Of a stretch of DNA of 64,000 nucleotides, positions 1-9,004 are shown one piece after another. Positions within the stretch are counted from its first letter, which is position 1; every line of letters begins with the position of its first letter. The DNA lies in contig NZ_CP032084.1 of the NCBI RefSeq assembly GCF_003600685.1, positions 5,270,001 to 5,334,000 of the forward strand, written 5' to 3'. Below the pieces are notes generated by a model. The model was not told where the DNA came from. It ran no database searches and saw nothing but the letters and a program-made list of their open reading frames with translations. The DNA is from Achromobacter sp. B7. GTDB taxonomy: Bacteria; Pseudomonadota; Gammaproteobacteria; Burkholderiales; Burkholderiaceae_B. A program made the position numbers and the translations under genes.

Positions 1-1461
1 CCCGGCATCAACGCCATTACGCGCATCGAACTGAACCACCCCCGCCCCGGCCCCGTGCTGGACCTGTCCGTCTATGCCGGCACCGAAGTCGAAGAGGCGC
101 TGGCCGCAATCAAGGGCGAACTGGGCCTGCGCTATGAAACCGACGTGCTGCGGCTGCTGCGCAAGGTCCGCACCCGTTACGGCACGGTCGAACTGGCCTT
201 TGACACCGGCATCCTGCGCGCGGGCGCGCTGGAGCTGCCGATTTCCGAACTGGAATTCGAGCTGATGTCGGGCCGCCCCGCCGCCATCTTCGCGGTGGCG
301 CGTGGCTGGCAACAGCGCCACAGCCTGGTGCTGGACCCGCGCAGCAAGTCCGAACGCGGCGACGCGCTGGCGCAACTGGCCCACAAGCTTGCCGTTGAAG
401 ACGCCAACCCGGGCGACGATCTGGAAGCGCGCCGGGCCCAAGCCATTGCGCAATTCTGGGCACCGCGCGGCGCGGCCCCGGTCAAGCTGCGCGAAGACAT
501 GACGGCCCCGCAAGCCCTGGGCCGCATCGCCGCCGAATGCCTGGACCAGATCGCGCGCAACGCCGCCGTGTTGGCCGAAGTCGATACCGAAGGCGTCTAC
601 CGCGCCGGCAATTCCGAACACGTGCACCAGCTGCGCGTGGGCGTGCGCCGCTTGCGCTCGGCCTGGAAGCTGTTCGACGGCTGGGTCGCGCCGGTGCCGG
701 ACACGCTGCTGCAAGGCGTGCGCACGCACTTTGCCGCCTTTGGCGCCAACCGCGACCAGGACGTGCTGAACGAAACGGTGGCGCCCGCGCTGATCCACGC
801 AGGCATGCCGGTGATTCCGATGGAAGCCGCGCCGCCTGAACAGGACGCGCGGACGATTGCCGCCGGCAAGGCATTCCAGGCCTGGCTGCTGGAGCTGCTG
901 GAATGGAGCCTGGATGTGCCGCCCGCGTTGCCATCCGGGGGCGCACAGGCCGTGGCCAATGGCACGCCCAGCGATGCCGCGCCCGAACCGGCCATCCGGC
1001 TGGAAGGCGGCCTGGCCGCCACCAGCGTGAAGCCGACCATCATCCCCATGCTGGCGCCCGAACCCGACCCGCACCACCTGCGCAAGCAGCTGGCGCGGCG
1101 CCTGCACCGCTGGCACAGCAAGGTGGCGGAACAGGGCACGCAGTTCGCCAAACTGGATATCCCCACGCGCCATGAATTGCGCAAGCGTGGCAAGCGGCTG
1201 CGCTACAGCCTGGCGTTTGCCGAATCGCTGCTGCCGGCCGCCAAGCTGCGCGGCTATCGCAAGCTGTTGTCCCGCGTGCAGGACGTGCTGGGCGAAATCA
1301 ATGACCTGGCCGTCGCCAAGGACTATTACGAGTCGTGCACCGCCACGCATCCGCAAGCCTGGTTCGCGCTGGGCTGGATCAGCGCGCGCCTTGAAGAGCT
1401 GGCCGTGGACGCACAAAAGGCCTTCGACGCCCTGGCGAAAAGCAAGCCTTTCTGGCGCTAG
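1..1461 (+). CDS. CYTH and CHAD domain-containing protein (5' end cut by window edge)
   Basis: The reading frame is open from the first base, so the true start lies upstream; the first possible start inside the window is a GTG at 55. The visible N-terminal part (to about position 320) contains the ELEFEL strand typical of the end of a CYTH (triphosphate tunnel metalloenzyme) domain. The rest is a CHAD helical domain, marked by the histidine/arginine pattern HVHQLRVGVRRLR (about 618-656) and a second basic patch, RHELRKRGKRLRYS (about 1168-1209). The architecture is that of YgiF-type inorganic triphosphatases. CHAD domains bind polyphosphate, so a role in tripolyphosphate or polyphosphate metabolism is likely. 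The acidic N-terminal CYTH catalytic motif is outside the window and cannot be checked. Confidence 0.85.
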   Translation, partial: PGINAITRIELNHPRPGPVLDLSVYAGTEVEEALAAIKGELGLRYETDVLRLLRKVRTRYGTVELAFDTGILRAGALELPISELEFELMSGRPAAIFAVARGWQQRHSLVLDPRSKSERGDALAQLAHKLAVEDANPGDDLEARRAQAIAQFWAPRGAAPVKLREDMTAPQALGRIAAECLDQIARNAAVLAEVDTEGVYRAGNSEHVHQLRVGVRRLRSAWKLFDGWVAPVPDTLLQGVRTHFAAFGANRDQDVLNETVAPALIHAGMPVIPMEAAPPEQDARTIAAGKAFQAWLLELLEWSLDVPPALPSGGAQAVANGTPSDAAPEPAIRLEGGLAATSVKPTIIPMLAPEPDPHHLRKQLARRLHRWHSKVAEQGTQFAKLDIPTRHELRKRGKRLRYSLAFAESLLPAAKLRGYRKLLSRVQDVLGEINDLAVAKDYYESCTATHPQAWFALGWISARLEELAVDAQKAFDALAKSKPFWR

Positions 1462-1668
1462 GCCAGGCCGCGCGCGGCTGCGCCACGCGCGTCGGCGCGG
1501 TGGCCCCTGCGTGCGCGAATCGGTTGCGGGGGCAGTGCCTGACGGGTGCGTCGGCGCCTCGGCCCGTCTACCGCATCTTCGCGACAAACGCCCGCGCGCC
1601 TTGCACCTGGACACGCATCTAGCAAGGCGTTTCAAAAAAGGGGCCAGAATCAGCAACGGGTCAGCTTG

Positions 1669-1702
1669 CTGTCAATTTGTCGACATTAACGGCGTCAATA
1701 CT
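1669..1702 (+). promoter_or_regulatory. Possible Pho box and -10 for the phospholipase operon
   Basis: CTGTCAA, four bases (TTTG), then TCGACAT (1669-1686) imitates the two 7-base half sites of a Pho box. The first half matches CTGTCAT at 6 of 7 and the second at about 4 of 7. Ten bases later AATACT (1697-1702) could be the -10. Secreted phospholipases C are often induced by phosphate starvation, which makes the match plausible; the weak second half keeps this tentative. Confidence 0.3.
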
Positions 1703-1786
1703 GGATCGCTGTCGCCCGGCCGCCCTGCGCCGGACGCATTCGTGGCCCGCAGCATCCCGCCCGACATTCGTCCTGTGTGACGGCAC

Positions 1787-1806
1787 GACGGCCCTTGCGG
1801 GCCGTC
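1787..1806 (+). other. GC-rich hairpin in the leader of the lipoprotein gene
   Basis: Perfect 8-bp stem GACGGCCC/GGGCCGTC with a TTGC loop, ending 23 bases before the lipoprotein start. No T-run follows, so it is more likely a leader structure or mRNA-stabilising element than a terminator. Confidence 0.4.
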
Positions 1807-1829
1807 AGCCCATCCACAACGACCGAACC

Positions 1830-2024
1830 ATGGAAACCCAATCCCCCTTGCTCGCCCATGCAAGACGAGGCCTTGCGGCCTTATGCGCCTTGTCGCTGGT
1901 GTTCGCGCTGTCCGCTTGCGGCGGCGACGACAACGACTCTGACGAACCGGCTCCTGCTCCGCCCACCACGACGCCCACCCCGCCCGCGCCCCCTGCCGCG
2001 TGCGCGGTGCACTGCGCGCCTTGA
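1830..2024 (+). CDS. Small lipoprotein, 64 aa, upstream of phospholipase C
   Basis: The 64-residue protein starts at ATG 1830. The N-terminus carries arginines, then a hydrophobic stretch (about residues 16-28) ending in a lipobox LSAC with Cys at about 30. After lipidation only about 35 residues remain: an acidic GGDDNDSDE stretch, a Pro/Thr-rich spacer and a tail with two cysteines (CAVHC). It is probably an outer-membrane or periplasmic lipoprotein. The phospholipase gene starts 36 bases downstream on the same strand, so the two are probably co-transcribed and the lipoprotein may assist export or tethering of the enzyme. No function is known to me. The lipobox and the position are seen; the link to the enzyme is inference. 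Confidence 0.7.
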   Translation: METQSPLLAHARRGLAALCALSLVFALSACGGDDNDSDEPAPAPPTTTPTPPAPPAACAVHCAP

Positions 2025-2060
2025 GCCCGTTTCCCATCGATCACCAGGACAGACAAGCCA

Positions 2061-4259
2061 ATGACGTTCGACGCATCCAAACGAAAGTTCTTCAAGACCA
2101 CCGTGGGCGCCACCGCCGCGGTCAGCGCGCTGTCGATGTTTCCGCCCAGCATTCGCCGGGCGCTCGCCATTGAAGCCAGCAACGCCACCGGCACGATTCA
2201 GGACGTGAAGCACGTCGTGATGCTGATGCTGGAAAACCGTTCCTTCGACGGCTACTTCGGCACCTTCCCCGGCGTGCGCGGTTTTGGCGACCGCTTTCCC
2301 ATTCCGCTGGCCAACGGCAAATCGGTATTCCACCAGACGCGCAGCGACGGCACCGAGGAATTGCCCTATCACCTGGACGCCGCGCAGGGCAACGCGCAAC
2401 GCGCCGGCAGCACGCCGCACTCGTGGCCCAATTGCCAGGCTGCGTGGGACCACGGCCGCATGAACAAGTGGCCCAGCGCCAAGCAGCCGCTGTCCATGGG
2501 CTACTACGAAACCGCCGAAGTGCCGTTCCACCGCGCGCTGGCCGACGCCTTCACGCTGTGCGACAACTACCACTGTTCGATGCACGCCGGCACCATCCCG
2601 AACCGCCTGTTTTTCTGGACCGGCACCAACGGCCCGTCGGGCGACAACGTGTCGGTGGTGATGAACGAATGGAACGACGGCGCCGACGTGGGCCCGTCCA
2701 CCGAAGGCTGGACGTGGACCACCTATGCCGACCGCCTGCAAGCGGCCGGCGTCAGCTGGAAGGTCTACCAGAACATCCCCGACAACTTCGGCTGCAACGA
2801 GATGATGAGCTTTCGGCACTGGCGCGCCGAGATCGAAAAAATGCCGGCGGACCGCCGCGTCACCAACCAGGGCGGCCCCGCGTACAACCCGGCCATCGAC
2901 GACCAGTACAGCCCGCTGGCCAAGGGCTTTGGCAACACGATGGCCGACGGCGGCTTCCTGCAAAGCCTGCGCGACGACGTCGCGAACGGCACGCTGCCCG
3001 AAGTGTCGTGGATCATTCCGCCGGCCGCCTACAGCGAGCACCCCGGCCCGTCCAGCCCCGCCAAGGGCGCGTGGTACATCCAGGCCGCGCTGGACGCGTT
3101 GACACAGTCGCCCGAGGTCTGGAGCAAGACGGTGTTCCTGGTGACCTACGACGAGAACGACGGCTTCTTCGACCACATGCCGACGCCCTCGGCGCCGTCG
3201 CGCAACGACGACGGCACGCTGGCCGGCAAGTCCACGCTGACCGACGCGCAAATGGCGTTCGAGTATTTCGACTACCCGCCGGCCACGCCCAAGCAGTTGA
3301 CCGCCGACGGCAAGCCGTTCGGGCCGGGGATGCGCGTGCCGATGTGGGTGATTTCACCGTGGAGCCGGGGCGGCTGGGTCAATTCGCAAGTGTTTGACCA
3401 CACCTCCGCGTTGCGCTTTCTGGAACAGCGCTTTGGCGTCGTGGAACCCAACATCAGCGCGTTCCGCCGTGCCGTGTGCGGCGACCTGACCACCACGCTG
3501 GACTTCGTGACGCCCAACAGCGCCCGCCTGCCGACCCTGTCGGGCCGCACGACCAAGACGGACGCCGACGGGCTGACGACCTGGCAGGAAGCGCAGCCGG
3601 CCATCGCCATCCCCACGCAGCAAACGCTGGCCCCCCAGGCCTCGGGCACACGCCCGTCGCGCGCGCTGCCGTACGAGCTGCACACCAGCGCGCGCGAGCA
3701 AGCCCGCGAGAACCGCGTGCAGCTACTGTTCGCCAACGCAAGCGGTGCGCAAACGGCAGCCGTCTTTCATGTGTACGACAAGCTGCACCTGGACCGCATT
3801 CCGCGCCGCTACGTGGTCGAAGCGGGCAAATCGCTGGATGACGTCTGGGACGTGTCGGGCGACAGCGGCCAGTACGATCTGTGGGTGCTGGGCCCCAACG
3901 GCTACCACCGTTCGTTCTCGGGCGACTTGATGCGCGCGGCCGGCGCACAGCCCGAAATCCAGGTTTGCTACGTGCCGTGCGACGACGCCCAGGTGCAGGT
4001 GAAGCTGCACAACAATGGCACGCAGGACTGCGTCTTCACGGTGCAAGCCATGGCCTACCGCAACGATGGCCCGTGGACGGCAACGGTGGCGGCGGGACAG
4101 GTCGGCGAACTGAGCTGGCCGGTCACCAGCAGCGGCCAGTGGTACGACTTCACGGTGGGCTGCGACACCTACCCGGCATTCAAGCGGCGCTTTGCGGGCC
4201 GCATGGAAACGGGCAAGCACGGCATCAGCGACCCGGCGATGGGGCAGCTGGACAGCTGA
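2061..4259 (+). CDS. plcN: Phosphocholine-specific phospholipase C (PlcN/PlcH family)
   Basis: 732 residues, the usual length for this exported family, which hydrolyses phosphatidylcholine or sphingomyelin to diacylglycerol or ceramide plus a phosphorylated headgroup. The N-terminus SKRKFFKTT followed by a hydrophobic segment is a Tat-type signal, with KR in place of the usual RR pair. The phosphoesterase domain shows ENRSFDGYFG (residues 58-67) and YDENDGFFDH (363-372), both active-site and metal-binding segments. The C-terminal third (from about residue 510) contains two beta-rich repeats typical of bacterial phospholipase C C-terminal domains. It follows a small lipoprotein gene, and a bidirectional terminator lies directly after the stop. 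Released phosphocholine could feed the choline-betaine genes near 20-25 kb. The symbol follows the non-haemolytic homologue; substrate preference is not proven. Confidence 0.88.
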   Translation: MTFDASKRKFFKTTVGATAAVSALSMFPPSIRRALAIEASNATGTIQDVKHVVMLMLENRSFDGYFGTFPGVRGFGDRFPIPLANGKSVFHQTRSDGTEELPYHLDAAQGNAQRAGSTPHSWPNCQAAWDHGRMNKWPSAKQPLSMGYYETAEVPFHRALADAFTLCDNYHCSMHAGTIPNRLFFWTGTNGPSGDNVSVVMNEWNDGADVGPSTEGWTWTTYADRLQAAGVSWKVYQNIPDNFGCNEMMSFRHWRAEIEKMPADRRVTNQGGPAYNPAIDDQYSPLAKGFGNTMADGGFLQSLRDDVANGTLPEVSWIIPPAAYSEHPGPSSPAKGAWYIQAALDALTQSPEVWSKTVFLVTYDENDGFFDHMPTPSAPSRNDDGTLAGKSTLTDAQMAFEYFDYPPATPKQLTADGKPFGPGMRVPMWVISPWSRGGWVNSQVFDHTSALRFLEQRFGVVEPNISAFRRAVCGDLTTTLDFVTPNSARLPTLSGRTTKTDADGLTTWQEAQPAIAIPTQQTLAPQASGTRPSRALPYELHTSAREQARENRVQLLFANASGAQTAAVFHVYDKLHLDRIPRRYVVEAGKSLDDVWDVSGDSGQYDLWVLGPNGYHRSFSGDLMRAAGAQPEIQVCYVPCDDAQVQVKLHNNGTQDCVFTVQAMAYRNDGPWTATVAAGQVGELSWPVTSSGQWYDFTVGCDTYPAFKRRFAGRMETGKHGISDPAMGQLDS

Positions 4260-4263
4260 AAAT

Positions 4264-4298
4264 AAAACGGGACGGCGCCTTGGGCGTCGTCCCGTTTT
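4264..4298. terminator. Bidirectional terminator between plc and ftsY
   Basis: A 16-bp stem (4264-4279 with 4283-4298, one G-U-type pair) with a TTG loop, flanked by AAAA on one side and TTTT on the other. It sits between convergent plc and ftsY and can stop transcription in both directions. Confidence 0.85.
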
Positions 4299-4352
4299 GC
4301 GGTCCGGCGGGCGAGCGATCGGCTGCCGGATCAGCGCCGTATCAGCGCCGGG

Positions 4353-5909
4353 TCAATCCGCCAGCAAGGCGCCCGCGAATTCGTCCGCCACGAAGGGTTG
4401 CAGGTCTTCCAGGCTTTCGCCCACACCGATCCAATACACCGGAATCGGACGCACCCCCTGGCTGCCCGCCGCCACGGCGGCCAGCGTGCCGCCCTTGGCG
4501 GTGCCGTCCAGCTTGGTCACGACCAGGCCGGTCAGGTTGATGGCGGCATCAAAGGCGCGGATCTGCGCCAAGGCGTTCTGGCCGGTGTTGCCGTCGACCA
4601 CCAGCAGCACTTCGTGCGGCGCCGATGCATCCGCCTTGCCGATGACGCGGCGGATCTTTTTCAGTTCTTCCATCAGGTGCAGCTGCGTGGGCAGGCGGCC
4701 GGCCGTGTCCACCATGACCACGCCCATGCCGCGCGCGCGGCCGGCGTTGACGGCGTCAAAGGCCACGGCGGCCGGGTCGCCGCCGTCTTGCGAAATGACG
4801 CTGACGTTGTTGCGGCTGCCCCATTCCACCAGTTGCTCGCGCGCGGCAGCGCGGAAGGTGTCGCCCGCTGCCAGCAGCACGCTGGCGCCCTGGCGCTGGA
4901 ACGTGTGCGCCAACTTGCCGATGGACGTGGTTTTGCCCGCGCCGTTCACGCCGGCGATCATCACCACCAGCGGCTTGGCGCTGGTCAGGTTGAAGCCGCG
5001 CTCCAGCGGGCGCAGGTGGTCGGCCAGCAACTGACGCAGTGCGGTCTTGACCTTGGCGGGGTCTTCAATGCGCTCTTTCTTGACCCGCGCACGCAGCGCG
5101 GTCAGCAGCTTCTCGGTGGCCTCCAGGCCCGCATCGGCCATAATGAGCGCCGATTCGAGTTCCTCGAACAGGTTTTCATCGACCTTCACGCCGACGAAAA
5201 TGCCACCAATGCTCTGCCCCGTGCGCGACAAGCCTTGCTTCAGGCGCGACAGCCAGGAGGATTTCTTGGGCGCTTCGGGGGCCGGGGCGGGTGCGGGGGC
5301 GGGCGTCGGCGTCGACACGGGCGCCGGTGCAGGCGTTACGATCGGCGCGGGCGGCACAACCGGCGCTGGCGCGGCGGCTGCTGCTGGTGCCGGTGCCGGG
5401 GCTGGTGCTGGTGCTGGTGCTGGTGCTGGTGCTGGTGCGGCGGCTGGCACCGTTGCGGTCGCAGGCGCGAATGCCGGAGGGGTCTGAGGCGCGGCAGCCG
5501 GTGCAGGCGCGGACGATACCGTCGGCGCCGACATCGGCAACGGTGCACGCACGGATTCGGCGGCGGGCGCGGGCGGTGTAGCCGGTGTAGACGACACAAC
5601 CGGCGCGCTCGGGACGGCCGGCGTTGCCACCGTAGGCGCTGCGGGCGATACCGGGGGCGTAATCTGCGGCGACGGCGCGGCAGGTGCAGGCGCGGCAGGC
5701 GCAGGCGCGGTACCCGGAGCGGGAATCGGCGCGGGCGCCGGGCTGACGGGCGCCGGGCTCACGGGCGCCGGGCTCACGGGCGCCGGGCTGACTGGCGCGG
5801 CAACGGGTTCCGTGGGCGCAACCGGGGCGTCCACGACCTCAGGCGGCGGCGCGGGCTGGGCCGGCGCGGCGGGCGGAGGGGTTTTTTTCTTGAAGAAGCG
5901 GCTAAACAT
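4353..5909 (-). CDS. ftsY: Signal recognition particle receptor FtsY
   Basis: GTPase receptor that docks SRP-ribosome complexes on the inner membrane for co-translational insertion. The C-terminal NG domain (about residues 215-518) has all G motifs: GVNGAGKTTSIGKLA (around 320), DTFRAAAREQL, DTAGRLPTQ and TKLDGTAKGG. The N-terminus MFSRFFKKK is a basic membrane-binding start. It is followed by about 200 residues made almost only of Pro, Ala, Val and Ser instead of the usual acidic A domain, so the protein (518 aa) is long for the family. Two DNA tandem repeats lie in this linker. The ATG shares the palindrome CATG with the divergent rsmD start. No Shine-Dalgarno sequence is visible upstream. 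Confidence 0.95.
   Translation of the reverse strand: MFSRFFKKKTPPPAAPAQPAPPPEVVDAPVAPTEPVAAPVSPAPVSPAPVSPAPVSPAPAPIPAPGTAPAPAAPAPAAPSPQITPPVSPAAPTVATPAVPSAPVVSSTPATPPAPAAESVRAPLPMSAPTVSSAPAPAAAPQTPPAFAPATATVPAAAPAPAPAPAPAPAPAPAPAAAAAPAPVVPPAPIVTPAPAPVSTPTPAPAPAPAPEAPKKSSWLSRLKQGLSRTGQSIGGIFVGVKVDENLFEELESALIMADAGLEATEKLLTALRARVKKERIEDPAKVKTALRQLLADHLRPLERGFNLTSAKPLVVMIAGVNGAGKTTSIGKLAHTFQRQGASVLLAAGDTFRAAAREQLVEWGSRNNVSVISQDGGDPAAVAFDAVNAGRARGMGVVMVDTAGRLPTQLHLMEELKKIRRVIGKADASAPHEVLLVVDGNTGQNALAQIRAFDAAINLTGLVVTKLDGTAKGGTLAAVAAGSQGVRPIPVYWIGVGESLEDLQPFVADEFAGALLAD
5401..5436. repeat. Microsatellite, 6-bp unit x6, in the FtsY linker
   Basis: Six perfect copies of GCTGGT on the plus strand encode an alternating Ala-Pro run in FtsY on the minus strand. 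The unit is a multiple of three, so copy-number change alters linker length without a frameshift. Confidence 0.95.
5733..5792. repeat. Minisatellite, 15-bp unit x4, in the FtsY linker
   Basis: Four tandem 15-bp units (5733-5747, 5748-5762, 5763-5777, 5778-5792) differ only at one C/G position and encode four Pro-Val-Ser-Pro-Ala blocks in FtsY. Copy-number change would be in frame. Confidence 0.95.
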
Positions 5910-6474
5910 GGGTCACAAGTATATTCGTATCGTCGGGGGCCAATACAGGCGCACCCCCATCGCCGTTCCCGACGTGGAGACGCTGCGCCCCACGCCCGAC
6001 CGGGTTCGCGAAACGCTGTTCAACTGGTTGAATCATCTTTGGGCCGGCGAATTCGCCGACAAACAGGTGTTGGACCTGTTCGCCGGCAGCGGCGCCCTGG
6101 GCTTCGAGGCGGCCTCTCGCGGCGTGGCGCATGTGCAGATGGTCGAGCGGGACAAGACCGCCGCGTCCGCGCTGCGGACACTACGCGACAAGCTCAAAGC
6201 CGACATGATACGCATCCACGTGGGCGACGCCATGCAGGTCGCCGAACGGATGGATGCGTCCCGCTTTGACCTAATCCTATTGGATCCGCCCTTCGGACAG
6301 GGTTGGCTGCCGCGCCTTTGGCCGATTCTGCCCGGTATCCTGAGCCCGCACGGACTCGTCTACGTCGAGGCGGAAACGGCCATCGAAGCTCCCGAAGGTT
6401 TCCAGATCTTGCGGCAGGACAAGGCAGGCGCGGTCCACTACCATCTGCTGGAATTTGCTGCATTGCGGAAATAG
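5908..6474 (+). CDS. rsmD: 16S rRNA (guanine(966)-N(2))-methyltransferase RsmD
   Basis: 188 residues, normal for the family. It methylates G966 of 16S rRNA using S-adenosylmethionine. The start MGHKYIRIVGGQYRR matches the conserved RIIGG-type N-terminus. The SAM-binding motif VLDLFAGSGALGFEA and the catalytic loop LLDPPFGQ are present. The ATG overlaps the ftsY ATG on the other strand by two bases. A purine-rich GAAGAAG 11 bases upstream, inside ftsY, can act as ribosome binding site, so the rsmD promoter must lie inside ftsY coding sequence. coaD follows 58 bases downstream. Confidence 0.93.
   Translation: MGHKYIRIVGGQYRRTPIAVPDVETLRPTPDRVRETLFNWLNHLWAGEFADKQVLDLFAGSGALGFEAASRGVAHVQMVERDKTAASALRTLRDKLKADMIRIHVGDAMQVAERMDASRFDLILLDPPFGQGWLPRLWPILPGILSPHGLVYVEAETAIEAPEGFQILRQDKAGAVHYHLLEFAALRK
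5918..5923 (-). promoter_or_regulatory. Candidate ftsY -10 element inside rsmD
   Basis: On the minus strand TATACT (5923 to 5918) lies eight bases before the ftsY ATG. Transcription would start at or within three bases of the ATG, giving a leaderless or nearly leaderless mRNA. This agrees with the lack of a Shine-Dalgarno sequence. The -35 is poor (TTGGCC with a 14-base spacer), so the call is tentative. Confidence 0.3.
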
Positions 6475-6498
6475 ATCAATAATCCGAGCTTCGGAGGA

Positions 6499-6510
6499 TG
6501 GTGTACACCA
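6499..6510. promoter_or_regulatory. 12-bp palindrome upstream of coaD
   Basis: TGGTGTACACCA is a perfect palindrome, 22 bases before the coaD start and shortly after the rsmD stop. It may be an operator or chance; no regulator is identified. Confidence 0.3.
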
Positions 6511-6532
6511 CTAATAACGGTACGGAGCTCGC

Positions 6533-8605
<2,073 letters not shown>

Positions 8606-8617
8606 GGGCGCTGCCCT

Positions 8618-9004
8618 TCAGTCCGGCCAGGAGGCCACGGGCGTGTCGGGGTGCACCTTCATGATCCGGCAGGGCACCTGCACGAAGTTCGAGATCCAGG
8701 CCGCGGCCAGTTCCCCTTCGTCGATCACATCGATGGTCTGGTCGCCCACCTTCATGCTGTAGCGCACGCTGTCGTCATCTTCGATAACGTCCAGCGGGAT
8801 GTCCATGCGCAGCATGCCCGGCGCTTTCAACACCAGGTAGCCCAGGCGCAATTCCACCGCAACGTCGGCCAGCCGTGGGCACAGCTCACGATTCAGCCAT
8901 TGGCCGGAATCGTTGGCGATCAGCCATTGGCGGTGATAGGCCGCGGCGGCCGGCTGGGCCGTGACGCCGCATTGCGCGATGGGTTGAAAGCTATCGGTGC
9001 TCAT
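8618..9004 (-). CDS. Stand-alone MOSC N-terminal beta-barrel protein
   Basis: 128 residues. The core AYHRQWLIANDSGQWLNRE through ISNFVQVPCRIMKVHPD aligns by eye with the N-terminal beta-barrel domain of YcbX-like molybdenum-cofactor proteins (pattern RxWLIxDxxGxxLT...). The catalytic MOSC domain that normally follows is absent: the frame stops after ASWPD, with no remnant in the 12 bases before benE. The ATG overlaps the stop of the AsmA-like gene (ATGA), so it is translated as its downstream partner. Function is unknown; without the MOSC domain it may only bind or deliver a partner. Confidence 0.75.
   Translation of the reverse strand: MSTDSFQPIAQCGVTAQPAAAAYHRQWLIANDSGQWLNRELCPRLADVAVELRLGYLVLKAPGMLRMDIPLDVIEDDDSVRYSMKVGDQTIDVIDEGELAAAWISNFVQVPCRIMKVHPDTPVASWPD

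Larger units (their letters stand above)
1462..1829. other. Intergenic region upstream of the lipoprotein/phospholipase operon
   Basis: About 370 bases with no convincing gene. The distal half holds a possible Pho-box promoter and a GC-rich hairpin, listed separately. The first half (to about 1620) is GC-rich with no recognisable element, and no clear intrinsic terminator was found after the CHAD gene. Confidence 0.6.

Noticed and set aside
4398..6269. Very long plus-strand open frame (623 codons) opposite ftsY and running into rsmD
   Set aside because: It is an antisense shadow of the GC-rich, repetitive ftsY linker; the translation is Arg/Gly-rich low complexity with no domain, and both true genes here are certain.
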